Shown piece after piece: positions 36,432 through 44,813 of a DNA stretch of 64,000 nucleotides. Origin of the DNA: CBDUZS01 sp965371785 (GTDB lineage Bacteria; Fermentibacterota; Fermentibacteria; Fermentibacterales; JCC-6); contig CBDUZS010000003.1 of the NCBI GenBank assembly GCA_965371785.1, positions 1 through 64,000 on the forward strand, given 5' to 3'. Under the pieces are notes generated by a model. The model was given only the letters and a program-made list of their open reading frames with translations, made no database searches and was not told the DNA's origin. The position numbers and the translations under genes are program-made. Position 1 is the stretch's first letter. The number at the start of each line of letters is the position of its first letter.

Positions 36432-36832
36432 TCGCCTTGATGACAGCCCTTTTCATTGGCCAGGGAGAACACTCTCCCCAGGAGATGGGTGGCCCCTCAG
36501 AGATCCACAATCTGACGGCAACGGATCCATCTGCAGTGATAGAAGCAGTGGTGGGCGGTTCCTTCGAGATAGTCCTCAAAGCCAACCCCTCCACAGGCTA
36601 CCAGTGGAAGCTAGTTTCCATGCCGTCTGACCAACTGCTGCAGGACGGGTCTCAGGAGTACGTGAGAGCGCAGGACATAGGTGATATTGTCGGTATCGGA
36701 GGTCACGAGATATGGCGATTCTCGGTGATCGGACCCGGTTCGGCACTGGTTGTCTTCGGTTACTTTCCTCCAGGTGCCTACGGTGAAGGAGTGCCGGAGG
36801 AGACTTTGTCGTTCTCGATCTCGATCATCTGA
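36419..36832 (+). CDS. Secreted chagasin-like (I42) cysteine-protease inhibitor
   Basis: 137 residues with a short hydrophobic leader (QILIALMTALFIGQG). Three loops of the chagasin fold are recognisable in order: NPSTGYQW, GIGGHEIWRF and a C-terminal YFPPG...PEETLSF strand pair. Chagasins block papain-like proteases by inserting these loops into the active site. GTG 36419 overlaps the ABC gene, preceded by GAGAGGAGG. The target protease is unknown; protection against self or foreign proteases in the envelope is an inference. Confidence 0.75.
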   Translation: MQILIALMTALFIGQGEHSPQEMGGPSEIHNLTATDPSAVIEAVVGGSFEIVLKANPSTGYQWKLVSMPSDQLLQDGSQEYVRAQDIGDIVGIGGHEIWRFSVIGPGSALVVFGYFPPGAYGEGVPEETLSFSISII

Positions 36833-37364
36833 TTTCGATACCGTGGGCTTCCAGCCAGGCTCTGGTGGGGGAAGACATGATGTCATTGCAGATCCTGTAC
36901 GACGCGAACCCGTACGAACTGCTGTGATGCCCCGGTGAGCCGGAAAGCGGCATCCTGCTGAGCAATTCGCGGTGCAGGGCCAGGTTCCATTCGTCCAGGC
37001 TGCGAAGCAGTGTTTCCCAGATTCCTCTGAAGCGTTCAGGCCGTCCCTTCTTGTGTTCTTGTCCGGTGAGGAAGGAGATAACTTCACCCGGGTCGAACCT
37101 CCTGCTCCTGAGGGGAAGAAGGTGGAGTCTGGCGGTATGCCCATCCGGATCTATCACCTGAAGGGCTTCGGTGCCCGGTTCGCAGCGATCGGACAGCCCG
37201 AACCACTCCTTGGTGAATTCCGAAGCGAACCTTACCGGATTATCCAGCAGGTGATCCCCTCCGAACACAGCCTGTGATACCAGCTTGTAGACATCCTGCT
37301 CGGTGAGACCCGGATGGAGTTCCCTCTCCCTCGCGAGAATTTCCCTCAGCGAATGATCAGTCAT
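36825..37364 (-). CDS. Conserved-looking uncharacterised protein
   Basis: 179 residues from ATG 37364 (a TTG one codon earlier is also possible). No signal peptide or membrane helix. Sequence features are a Glu/Arg-rich start (REILARERELHPGLTEQDVYKLVSQAVFGGDHLL), an EWFGLSDRCEPGTEAL stretch, a Pro/Arg strand (LHLLPLRSRRFDPGEVISFL), and a C-terminal HHSSSYGFASYRI. The DVYKLVxQAVxG-HLL helix with Asp and His residues recalls a small family of unknown function that I cannot name. It overlaps the upstream gene by 8 bases and converges on the chagasin gene. Confidence 0.6.
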   Translation of the reverse strand: MTDHSLREILARERELHPGLTEQDVYKLVSQAVFGGDHLLDNPVRFASEFTKEWFGLSDRCEPGTEALQVIDPDGHTARLHLLPLRSRRFDPGEVISFLTGQEHKKGRPERFRGIWETLLRSLDEWNLALHRELLSRMPLSGSPGHHSSSYGFASYRICNDIMSSPTRAWLEAHGIEIR

Positions 37365-38163
37365 CAATACACTTTACAATGTCTCGGTAATCCGCGGCAA
37401 TTGCGTTGAACTCCTCGAGGGGCATGTACTCCTCCAGTCCTGTGGCCTGATAGGAATCGGCTGTGAGGGCCGAACCATCCCAGTCCGGAACGGTCCAGAA
37501 TTCGGGAAGATGGTCGAAGAGCCTTGCCGCGCCTTCCTGGTCACCGGTACTGCAAAGCTCGATTGCCTCCGCGTGTGCGGCCCTGAGAAAACTGCAGAAC
37601 ATCTCCTCTCCCCGGTAGTAGTGATGCGGGTAGAAGATGTCGTACAACACGCTCTCAGCCTGTTCGATCTCTCCCGCTGCAAGGAGGATCTCTATCTCCG
37701 CGATTGCATCCCACGATGGATCACCGGATTCGCAGGCCACGAGGAGCAGATCGTCCTCTCCGAAGTCCCATGAGTATTCGGCGCTGTACCATGTGGCTGA
37801 GCCAGGCATCTGCCAGATGATCTCTATCAGTCCGGTGATCTCGTCGAAGGCAGCCCAGGACTTGGCAAAGTTGTACATCCCCGAGTATCCGCCCGATGCC
37901 AGGAGCAGAGGGGTGCCTTCGGTCAGCCCGATCAGGCAGACATCGAGCGAATCGAAACCCCGTTCGACACCTCCGAACCTGATCTCAATGATGCGTAAGT
38001 CTTCGCTCAATTCCTGCACGGGGAAGTGCTGGACCGTGGGAAAGATGTAGCCCAGCCCGTTCTCCCATTCATCTCTCAGCTCGCCCGAGATGGGTTCGAA
38101 TTGACCAAGGCATGTTCCAGAGGAAAGAAATACAGACAGAATAACGGCAAACGTCAGTTTCAT
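37357..38163 (-). CDS. Secreted protein of unknown function
   Basis: 268 residues from ATG 38163, chosen because it opens with a signal peptide (KLTFAVILSVFLSSGTCLG) and has GGAGGG upstream; a far longer frame to 38484 has no such support. The mature part has a beta-rich first half (IEIRFGGV, LDVCLIGLTEGTPLLLASGGY, DDLLLVACESGDPSWD) and a helical second half resembling tetratricopeptide-type helices (IEILLAAGEIEQAESVLYDIF). Function not recognised. Confidence 0.65.
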   Translation of the reverse strand: MKLTFAVILSVFLSSGTCLGQFEPISGELRDEWENGLGYIFPTVQHFPVQELSEDLRIIEIRFGGVERGFDSLDVCLIGLTEGTPLLLASGGYSGMYNFAKSWAAFDEITGLIEIIWQMPGSATWYSAEYSWDFGEDDLLLVACESGDPSWDAIAEIEILLAAGEIEQAESVLYDIFYPHHYYRGEEMFCSFLRAAHAEAIELCSTGDQEGAARLFDHLPEFWTVPDWDGSALTADSYQATGLEEYMPLEEFNAIAADYRDIVKCIDD

Positions 38164-38208
38164 GTGTACCCTCCCGTTTAACCAAAGATAAAATCCTTTT
38201 GGGCTCGA

Positions 38209-38276
38209 GGAAACCGGGAGATGAATGTGTAACGTTCGGGATAGCTTGACGTCTGTGTTGATGAAAAAGATGTCAA
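38209..38276 (+). promoter_or_regulatory. Control region upstream of the membrane protein/sigma/anti-sigma genes
   Basis: An inverted repeat, TTGACGTC at 38246-38253 and GATGTCAA at 38269-38276 (7 of 8 positions match), lies 24 bases before the ATG at 38300. Further up, GGAAAC (38209-38214) and CGTT (38233-38236) are 18 bases apart, resembling an ECF-sigma promoter. If real, the downstream ECF factor could control its own operon. Both calls are tentative. Confidence 0.3.
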
Positions 38277-38299
38277 CATGAAATGGAAGGAGCAGGGAC

Positions 38300-38695
38300 A
38301 TGGGTGCAGGAGAAGTGATGATTCCTCTGATGGCAATCATTTTGTCGATTGGCGGTCCGTTGGTCATACTGCTGGTGATCCTGATGAACAGACACAGGCT
38401 TTCACTGCAGAAGTACAATAGAATACAGGAAGCTCTCGAATCCGGGAAAACACCGGAAGAAGTCGAGCGGATGATCGATATCATCGAGAAGGCTCACTTC
38501 AAGCCAAAAAGAAAGAGAAACGGATACCTGAGGGCAGGCGTCGTAATGATAGGCATGGGCTTTGCCTCGGCAGTCGTTGGAGCCAGCATTGGTGTGAGTG
38601 AATGCCTGGCTGCAGCCGGAGGTGCGGTCGTCCTTGGTCTCTCACTGGTAGCCGTCTGGTTCATCGTGGACCGCAAGCAGGAAACAGCAGAGTAA
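38300..38695 (+). CDS. Small three-helix membrane protein (DUF6249-like)
   Basis: 131 residues: a membrane helix at 8-27, a cytoplasmic charged segment (MNRHRLSLQKYNRIQEALESGKTPEEV split around it), and two more membrane helices near 78-96 and 100-123. The layout helix, RHR..LQ.YNR..EALE.GK..EEV, two helices, resembles the small proteins often encoded next to ECF sigma factors. It is one base upstream of the sigma factor gene, ATG 38300 after GGAAGGAGCAGGG. Role unknown, probably linked to the sigma system. Confidence 0.6.
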   Translation: MGAGEVMIPLMAIILSIGGPLVILLVILMNRHRLSLQKYNRIQEALESGKTPEEVERMIDIIEKAHFKPKRKRNGYLRAGVVMIGMGFASAVVGASIGVSECLAAAGGAVVLGLSLVAVWFIVDRKQETAE

Positions 38696-38696
38696 C

Positions 38697-39260
38697 TTGA
38701 TCACCGATCCGGAGAAACTCAGGGACGTGAAGTGTGCCGCAGAAGGCGATAAGCAGGCCTTTGGCAGGCTTGTCGACAGCTATGGCGGGCTCGTTCACAC
38801 CCTGCTCCTCCGAATGGTTCACGACAGTGATACCGCAAGGGATCTTTCTCAGGAGACCTTCCTGAAAGCCTGGGTGAAGCTGAAGACGCTGAGGAAGCAG
38901 TCCAGCTTCCCGTCGTGGATCTGTTCCACCGCAAGGCGAACCGCTCTGGATCACTTCAGAAAGAGAAAGGTGCGAAAGGAGGTTTCGATGCCCGAAGAGA
39001 CCTTCGTAGAGGAAGGCGGCAGAGAACCGGAACTGTCTGCAGAGGGGGTCATGCTCCTCGAGCAGGCCGTCTTCAGACTGGGTGAACGGGACAGGCAGCT
39101 GGTTACCCTTGCCTACTTCAACGAGCTGAGCCTTGTCGAGGTCGGCCGAATTATGGGAATTCCGGAGGCAAACGTGAGGGTATACATTCACCGGGCCAGG
39201 AAGAGATTGAGAGAACTTCTGAGAGGACACGAGGATGAGCTCCTGCAGCAGATCGGATAG
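38697..39260 (+). CDS. ECF-type RNA polymerase sigma factor
   Basis: 187 residues with sigma region 2 (FGRLVDSYGGLVHTLLLRM, DLSQETFLKAWVKL) and region 4 (LGERDRQLVTLAYFNELSLVEVGRIMGI, VRVYIHRARKRLRELL); regions 1.1 and 3 are absent, which defines the ECF group. TTG 38697 follows the membrane protein stop immediately. The 3' end overlaps the anti-sigma gene by 26 bases, typical of a coupled pair. Confidence 0.93.
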   Translation: MITDPEKLRDVKCAAEGDKQAFGRLVDSYGGLVHTLLLRMVHDSDTARDLSQETFLKAWVKLKTLRKQSSFPSWICSTARRTALDHFRKRKVRKEVSMPEETFVEEGGREPELSAEGVMLLEQAVFRLGERDRQLVTLAYFNELSLVEVGRIMGIPEANVRVYIHRARKRLRELLRGHEDELLQQIG

Positions 39261-39705
39261 GGTCCTTTCCTATCTGATGGAAGAGATGACAGGACAGGAA
39301 ACAAGGCTCTTCGAAGAACACCTTGCGCAGTGCAGCGCCTGCATACATGAGCTTGCGCTCGAACAGGCTTTGCAGAGAGGGCTCGAGGAGTGCACTCATC
39401 CCGATGCGATTCCTTCGGGCCTCAGATCGGAGATACTCCTGAAGCTCATGGCAATGCGTCATCCGGTATTTCCCTTCTGGCAGATCGCCGCAACGATCGC
39501 AACGGGAATTGTGGCTCTATTTGCAGTCCTTCACGTTATCGGGGACAGCAGTCTTCCGGATGCAGGACTCGGTTTCATTACCGGTATTGGCCGCGATCTT
39601 CCGGAATTTCTCGGACGGGTCGGATCGCTTCCCGTGATATTCGGTGTCGGTCTTGTCATGGTTGTCATTGCGTCGATTGTCGCATCCCTCGTACCCGAGG
39701 AATAG
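39235..39705 (+). CDS. Anti-sigma factor with zinc-binding (ZAS) domain
   Basis: 156 residues. The N-terminal cytoplasmic part has H29-x3-C33-x2-C36 (EEHLAQCSAC), the ZAS motif that binds ECF factors. A membrane helix lies at about 80-100 and a second at about 135-152. It presumably holds the adjacent sigma factor inactive until a signal arrives. ATG 39235 is inside the sigma gene. Confidence 0.88.
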   Translation: MSSCSRSDRVLSYLMEEMTGQETRLFEEHLAQCSACIHELALEQALQRGLEECTHPDAIPSGLRSEILLKLMAMRHPVFPFWQIAATIATGIVALFAVLHVIGDSSLPDAGLGFITGIGRDLPEFLGRVGSLPVIFGVGLVMVVIASIVASLVPEE

Positions 39706-39711
39706 CCGTGG

Positions 39712-41913
39712 CTAGAGCGGAAGGAACCAGGTCATCTTGCCGTAAACGGTGAACTCGGGATCGCTGTACCATCCATCCTCATCGGGATCAGCATTCTCTC
39801 CAGCCATGACGTACAGCATACTTCCAGGTCTGAATCGCCATCCAAGGAGAACGTTCATCCAGTGTGCGTTGCTGGAGTCACCTCCGGTCTGATCCCAGGT
39901 CGATTGAAATCTGGATATCTGAGAGGTGAGCCGGAGGCTGAGATCGTTGCTGAACATCCAGGTCCCACCCAGCTGAATCGATCGCCAGTCCGTGTCCTGT
40001 ATGTCCCATGCTTCGATGTCCCAGTTGTATTTTCTGCCGTTCTCCGTGACTCGCCAGTTGAGGTCGGCGTCGAAGGAGATATACGATGCGGGTTTGAAAG
40101 CCAGCCAGCTTCCGAACCTCGTACTCGATCCCTCGTACCAGGAACCTCCACCCGCCCAGAACATTGCATAGAGTTTTCTTCGTGAATCCAGCGAACAGCT
40201 GCCGCCCCAGTTCAGACCGCCGTCGTATTCGGTTCCATCGGGGCCTTCGTATCTGTCGGTCCACGATCCGGAATATCCAAGGTCGGCATTGATGTGGTAC
40301 CTGTTCCGGAAGACGACCCCGGCATCCATGTTGAATCCTCGACCGGTGACTACCCCACCTGGAACTCTGTTGTAATACCCCCGGAGTTCCAGCCAGCCGT
40401 GTTGCAGCGTTCTGCTATCGAAGGGGTGAAAGAGGCCGGCTCCCGCCCAGGTGTTGACATCCCCGGTGGAAGAGGTGTAGCCGATCATGTTGGCGTTGAA
40501 ATCTTCCTCCTTGTAGTCGAATCCTGTCCTGCAGTCGAACCTGTCGCCACCGTACGAGTACGAGGCTCTGTAGGCCATGTTGTTCTTCCAGACACTGTCC
40601 GCCGAATTCCATGTTCCAGCAGATGCTGCATTCAGTGTATGGTTTCCCAGGAATCTGATCTGCCAGTCGACCGCGCCCGAACGGCCGTATGAATACTCCG
40701 TACCGGTCTGTGAGGGAACATCCGTGCTCGTAAGGCTTGCTCCCATGTAAGACCCTTCACCGAATTCCCTTACGATTCTGAGCGCAGAATAATTCGTGGC
40801 AGGGGAGCACAGCTCACCTTCCTCGGATACCCGTCCGGTGAAAGCATCCATGAGTCCGAACCGGAAGCCGCCGGCGGTTCCCGTCAGCTTGCCACCCCCG
40901 ATAATCGGGATTATCTCGCCGTTCGATGCGACCGCACCGATCCTCCTGGAGTAGAACAGTGAGAAAGGCATCTGAAAGAGGTCAGAGCCCTCCAGAAAGA
41001 AGGGGCGCTTCTCCCTGAGGAAGCTCTCCCAGTGCGAGAGATTCACCTCGTCGGGATCGGCTTCGATCTGACCGAAATCCGGATTCAGGGTAAGATCGAT
41101 TACGGCGCTCGAAGAAATTCCGATCTTAGCGTCGAGCCCGGCATTTGCCCAAGGATCCCATTCGTCCTCGCTATCTGGAGCGTACCCCATCCTGGCAGCA
41201 CCGTACGGTAGAAGCTCGATCTGCCTGCTTGCGGGAAGATCCCGTAACCCCTGCAGGTCTCCGAAATCCTCGATTCTCACATGACCGTTGTCAGCCATAC
41301 GGAAGAGGTACGCGCTCTCGTTCGTGCGGGTGATCGTTCTCTTGAAATTGACTCCCCACAGCTGCTGGTCCACTGAGGGATACCTGATGGCAGTGAACGG
41401 AATGGCGAATTCGGCGCTCCAGCCGCTCTCCGACGTGCTCGTGCCGCTCTCCCATACCGCATCCCAGCTTGTATCCCAGCCTCCGACCTCGCTGAGCCTG
41501 CCGTCCTGCTGCACGTTCTCGATGCTTGCGAAGAACATGTAGCAGTTGTTGTCGTCGTTGAACGTGTCGAGCCAGATTCCAACCCATTCCGTAGACACAT
41601 CGTAATCCCTGGGAGTCAGAGCACGCAGAAAAAGTTCGGGAAAGGAGTCGTACATGATGAGCCCGAAGTAGATGGCATCGTCGTCGTATAGAATCCTGAT
41701 CTCGGTTGCCTCGGTCATGGGTTTGCCGCAGTCCGGTCTGTGCTGGATGAAGTCGTCCGTTATCGGAAACGCCTGCTCCCACACAGGCTCGTCCAGTACG
41801 CCATCGATTACGGGAGGTGTTTCCGTTCTGCAGGCGGAGATTTCTGTACCTGTAGCAACCGATAGGGTGGCTGATGTAGCCAGAAGAGCTGTAACGAATC
41901 GCCTGACAGACAT
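39712..41913 (-). CDS. DUF5916 outer-membrane protein with CBM9-like N-terminal domain
   Basis: 733 residues from ATG 41913, which opens a signal peptide (SVRRFVTALLATSATLSVATG). The first 200 mature residues form a CBM9-like sandwich (PPVIDGVLDEPVWEQA, IRILYDDDAIYFGLIMYD, WVGIWLDTFNDDNNCYMF). The rest is DUF5916: TLNPDFGQIEADPDEVNLSH is the family signature (split here by description), followed by RPFFLEGSDLF and a long beta-barrel region rich in Trp/Tyr. The start overlaps the flavin reductase stop (TAATG), so both share one promoter. Probable outer-membrane protein; substrate unknown. Confidence 0.87.
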   Translation of the reverse strand: MSVRRFVTALLATSATLSVATGTEISACRTETPPVIDGVLDEPVWEQAFPITDDFIQHRPDCGKPMTEATEIRILYDDDAIYFGLIMYDSFPELFLRALTPRDYDVSTEWVGIWLDTFNDDNNCYMFFASIENVQQDGRLSEVGGWDTSWDAVWESGTSTSESGWSAEFAIPFTAIRYPSVDQQLWGVNFKRTITRTNESAYLFRMADNGHVRIEDFGDLQGLRDLPASRQIELLPYGAARMGYAPDSEDEWDPWANAGLDAKIGISSSAVIDLTLNPDFGQIEADPDEVNLSHWESFLREKRPFFLEGSDLFQMPFSLFYSRRIGAVASNGEIIPIIGGGKLTGTAGGFRFGLMDAFTGRVSEEGELCSPATNYSALRIVREFGEGSYMGASLTSTDVPSQTGTEYSYGRSGAVDWQIRFLGNHTLNAASAGTWNSADSVWKNNMAYRASYSYGGDRFDCRTGFDYKEEDFNANMIGYTSSTGDVNTWAGAGLFHPFDSRTLQHGWLELRGYYNRVPGGVVTGRGFNMDAGVVFRNRYHINADLGYSGSWTDRYEGPDGTEYDGGLNWGGSCSLDSRRKLYAMFWAGGGSWYEGSSTRFGSWLAFKPASYISFDADLNWRVTENGRKYNWDIEAWDIQDTDWRSIQLGGTWMFSNDLSLRLTSQISRFQSTWDQTGGDSSNAHWMNVLLGWRFRPGSMLYVMAGENADPDEDGWYSDPEFTVYGKMTWFLPL

Positions 41914-42425
41914 TACGGCTTCTCGAACACCGACTCGATTTCGCCGATGTAGAGCCTGTGGTAATCGGATTCCGGGTAGCATTGCTCGATGGAGTCATCG
42001 ATGAAAGAGGAGGGATCCAGATCGCTTGCGTATATTTTCCTGCAGACGAGCACGAGCCTTGCTTCATCGAATGCAACGGTATCTTTTCCAGGTTGTACGA
42101 CCGTAAGACCGGTTGCAGCTACCTTATCGACGTCTCGACCGGACCGGCTTCCACAGAAATCGAGCACGTTCCTGTGACTGCCGGGAAAAAAACTGAGGGT
42201 GAACCGCTCCGATCTCTCCATGAAGCCGAAGGTGTAGCGTTGAGGGCGAACGAAGACGAAGACGACCTTCCTGCTCCAGAGCTCACCCATGGCCCCCCAG
42301 CTTGCTGTCATCGTATTGAAGGAATCCAGCGAGCCTGCGGTGAGAAGCATCCAGTCGTCAGCTATCAGTCTGAACACGTTGTCGGTTACGTCGGAGGGGT
42401 TAATACTCAGGAAGCCATCCAGCAT
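41913..42425 (-). CDS. Flavin reductase family protein (FMN-binding split barrel)
   Basis: 170 residues with the split-barrel flavoprotein pattern: MLLTAGSLDSFNTMTASWGAMGELW near the N terminus, then VFVFVRPQRYTFGFME, FTLSFFP and a C-terminal HRLYIGEIE. Members bind FMN and act as flavin reductases or related oxidoreductases. It lies downstream of a near-perfect promoter and upstream of the DUF5916 gene, an unusual pairing. Confidence 0.88.
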   Translation of the reverse strand: MLDGFLSINPSDVTDNVFRLIADDWMLLTAGSLDSFNTMTASWGAMGELWSRKVVFVFVRPQRYTFGFMERSERFTLSFFPGSHRNVLDFCGSRSGRDVDKVAATGLTVVQPGKDTVAFDEARLVLVCRKIYASDLDPSSFIDDSIEQCYPESDYHRLYIGEIESVFEKP

Positions 42426-42475
42426 TTTTTACGGAATTCCTTTCGCAGGGGTGATCGAGCCGTTTTGACGGGCAA

Positions 42476-42504
42476 ATTATATACCAAAATGATATATTTG
42501 TCAA
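42476..42504 (-). promoter_or_regulatory. Perfect-consensus sigma-70 promoter for the flavin reductase operon
   Basis: Read on the minus strand: TTGACA (42504-42499), exactly 17 bases, TATAAT (42481-42476). All twelve hexamer bases match consensus. The start codon at 42425 is about 45 bases downstream of the expected start site. An imperfect AT-rich dyad (42473-42482 with 42491-42500) spans the promoter. Confidence 0.8.
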
Positions 42505-42523
42505 AATCGTATCAGACGATTTT
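42503..42523. promoter_or_regulatory. Palindromic site just upstream of the consensus promoter
   Basis: AAAATCGT (42503-42510) and ACGATTTT (42516-42523) are perfect 8-base arms five bases apart. The palindrome touches the -35 of the flavin reductase promoter, a position suited to a regulator. It could instead be a weak terminator for the radical SAM gene, but it is AT-rich with no GC stem. Confidence 0.5.
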
Positions 42524-42564
42524 CTGGTAAAGGAAGTCTTGTGCGTCTCACAGGGCGGCTCTGC

Positions 42565-43647
42565 TCAGGATTTGAAGTAGCTTCTCAGTGCTCTTCCGAA
42601 CACTCTCAGAGATTGAATAGGGTCGTACACGAGGGACATGTTGATTGCGCACTCCCAGGTGCAGAAACACTTCTTTATTTCCTTTTTCTTGAGCTCTCGG
42701 GCTTTCCTGGTCTTTAGAATCCTGCACAGATCGTAGTCGTATTCTCTTATGTTACCCAGCATTTGATCTTCCAGCAGTTCACACGGGTAGACCTCTCCCC
42801 GGGCGTTGATCACTGCGAACTTGCCGGCCGCCAGGCATCTGAAGCAGCTCTTCTCCTTCTCTTTCGTCTCCACGATCGTGTCAACCGTTATGGCTGTCAT
42901 TGCCTCGAGAATCCTGTGAGCGGGGTGCCTTCGTACCCTGAAGGCCTCGATCAGTTTTCTGCTGCTCTCCCGGTACAGCTCGAGATCGATATCGAGGAGT
43001 TCCAGGTCCTGCGGCCGTCCACGGATGAAGAGGATGGCGATCGAGTCGAAGAGGCCGAGAGATTTTATCTTGGCCGCGAGGTCGTCCACGCCGTCCTGCG
43101 TGTTCTTGCTGAAAACTATGTTAGCCTCTACGAAGAAGTTCGTGTGCTCCTTCTTCAGTTCTTTCAGCCGTGTAACGGTTTCGATGACCTTCGCGAACCC
43201 GTTCCTGTGTCGCCTGATGCGATCATGTTCTTCCTCCCAGCCGTCCAGAGACACACCAAGGCGGAAGAAAACATCCGGATTCTCTCGAAAAATGCGCTCG
43301 AGTTGATCTACGGTCCGATCCGGCAGAAAAGCATTCGTCGGAATCGTGACGTACTTCACTCCCGTATGTTCTCTGAACAGCGCAACGATGTCGGCAAGGT
43401 CTTCCCTCATGAAGGGCTCACCGCCACAGAGGTTGACCAGGAGCATGGGCGGCAGCTTCCTCACGATCTGCTCGATCTCGGAAAGGGTGAGCTCGTCTTC
43501 ACCTTTGCCCCCGGAAAGCTGTGTATTGCGCCAGTTGAAGCAGTGCTCACAGGCAGCGTTGCACCTGCTGGTGACGTGGAAGATAAGATAGCTCACACGT
43601 CTTCCCCACAGTCTCTGCAGCAAACCTGGAAGAGCGTCGATTCTCAT
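42565..43647 (-). CDS. Radical SAM protein with SPASM-type C-terminal domain
   Basis: 360 residues from ATG 43647 (GGAAAGGAGTATC upstream). The N-terminal [4Fe-4S]/SAM motif is C29-x3-C33-x2-C36 (SRCNAACEHC), followed by NLCGGEPFMRED and GVSLDGWEEEHDRIR. The C-terminal region has cysteines in CFRCLAAGKFAVINARGEVYPCELL and CFCTWEC that fit auxiliary Fe-S cluster binding. No peptide substrate gene is nearby. The gene lies downstream of a broken glycosyltransferase, so a role in glycan or lipid modification is possible but unproven. Confidence 0.92.
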   Translation of the reverse strand: MRIDALPGLLQRLWGRRVSYLIFHVTSRCNAACEHCFNWRNTQLSGGKGEDELTLSEIEQIVRKLPPMLLVNLCGGEPFMREDLADIVALFREHTGVKYVTIPTNAFLPDRTVDQLERIFRENPDVFFRLGVSLDGWEEEHDRIRRHRNGFAKVIETVTRLKELKKEHTNFFVEANIVFSKNTQDGVDDLAAKIKSLGLFDSIAILFIRGRPQDLELLDIDLELYRESSRKLIEAFRVRRHPAHRILEAMTAITVDTIVETKEKEKSCFRCLAAGKFAVINARGEVYPCELLEDQMLGNIREYDYDLCRILKTRKARELKKKEIKKCFCTWECAINMSLVYDPIQSLRVFGRALRSYFKS

Positions 43648-43667
43648 CCGATACTCCTTTCCATGAT

Positions 43668-44672
43668 TCACTCCTGATCGGGAGAGTGCGTTAGAATTCT
43701 GGAGACCCTGCCTGCCACAACACCTGCCATCGCCGCAACGGCTGTGATGTTCAGCATGAAGAAACAATAGACATTGAAGAGGATACCGCGTTCCTTCGTG
43801 GTGAACCTGAAGAAATACCTGTGATGCACTAGCTTGAGGATGACCAGGAATCCGGGAAGGAACCAGGAATAACCGGCACAGGGTAATCCCAGACCATAGG
43901 CCACCGGAACCAGGAGTGCAGCCAGTGTGAGCAGAGCGGACAGCAGAAAGCCTGCCTTTCTGTGGGGGGAGACCCATGTCTTCGTATCGTATGTGGAGAT
44001 GACCCTTGTCGATCTCGCGAAGAGTAGTGATCTGTGGAACACCTTCCAGAGCACGATCCGGTTGCCCGGGTAGTAGTGATGGAACGTCAGCTGCTCATCG
44101 TAGAACACCTTCGTGTGCTTCAATATGCCGATGGCTAGCTCATGATCCTCGATGTCCGCTCCCTTGTAGGATTCGTTGAACCCCCCTATTCTGAAGAACA
44201 GTGCTTTGCTGACTGCTCCCAGCGTGGAGCTCCAGCAATTTACGAACCCCGTCTCGACTCCGCCGTAGTGGCAGACCTCCCGTTCCTCACTGAGCCAGTA
44301 GTTCCCGATGGAGGTATTGCGGAGAGGTGGGAACTCGAGCTTTCCGAAGAGTGCCTGGACATCGTCCTTCCCGAACCTGTCGCTGATGCGCTGGAGCCCG
44401 CCGGGATCGATTGTGATATCCGAATCGCAGAAGACCAGAACATCTCCGTGAGCGATCCTGGCAGCTGCGTTCCTGCTCGCTGCGGGGCCGAGGTTCTCTT
44501 CGTTCTCGATAAGCTTGCAGGGATACTGCAGGGCAATCCCGACTGAGTCATCCGACGAGCCGTCATCAACGAAGATCAGCTCGTAATCCTCGAATCCGTT
44601 GTTGGTGATGGACCTGAAGAATTAGTGAAGCAGGTCGGCCTTGTTGTAGTTGACGGCGATTATAGACAGCAT
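43668..44672 (-). pseudogene. Family 2 glycosyltransferase interrupted by an in-frame TAA
   Basis: From ATG 44672 the minus strand reads MLSIIAVNYNKADLLH and then TAA (codon 17, 44624-44622), after which the same frame continues FFRSITNNGFEDYELIFVDDGSSDD, ENLGPAASRNAAARIAHGD, VFCDSDITIDP, and a GGFNESYKGADIEDHELA acceptor region, ending with membrane helices. This is a full GT2 with the DD and DxD motifs broken by one stop. No ATG, GTG or TTG occurs in frame until 44123, so no internal restart restores the catalytic part. Either a pseudogene or a base-call error. Confidence 0.8.
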
Positions 44673-44813
44673 GACGTTGGCAAGCCTGTTTGCCTCAGCA
44701 GATTGCGTTTACAGGGAAGATATAGCTCATTTCAGCCCAGCCTTCACAGAATACGGTAGCATAACCGGGTGCGGTTTTCCTTGCCAGAGAGTGATTCCAC
44801 TGCTTTCCGATGT

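Noticed and set aside
44240..44569. Minus-strand open frame of 109 codons
   Set aside because: It lies in another frame of the broken GT2, has a low-complexity Ser/Arg-rich translation, and has no ribosome site.
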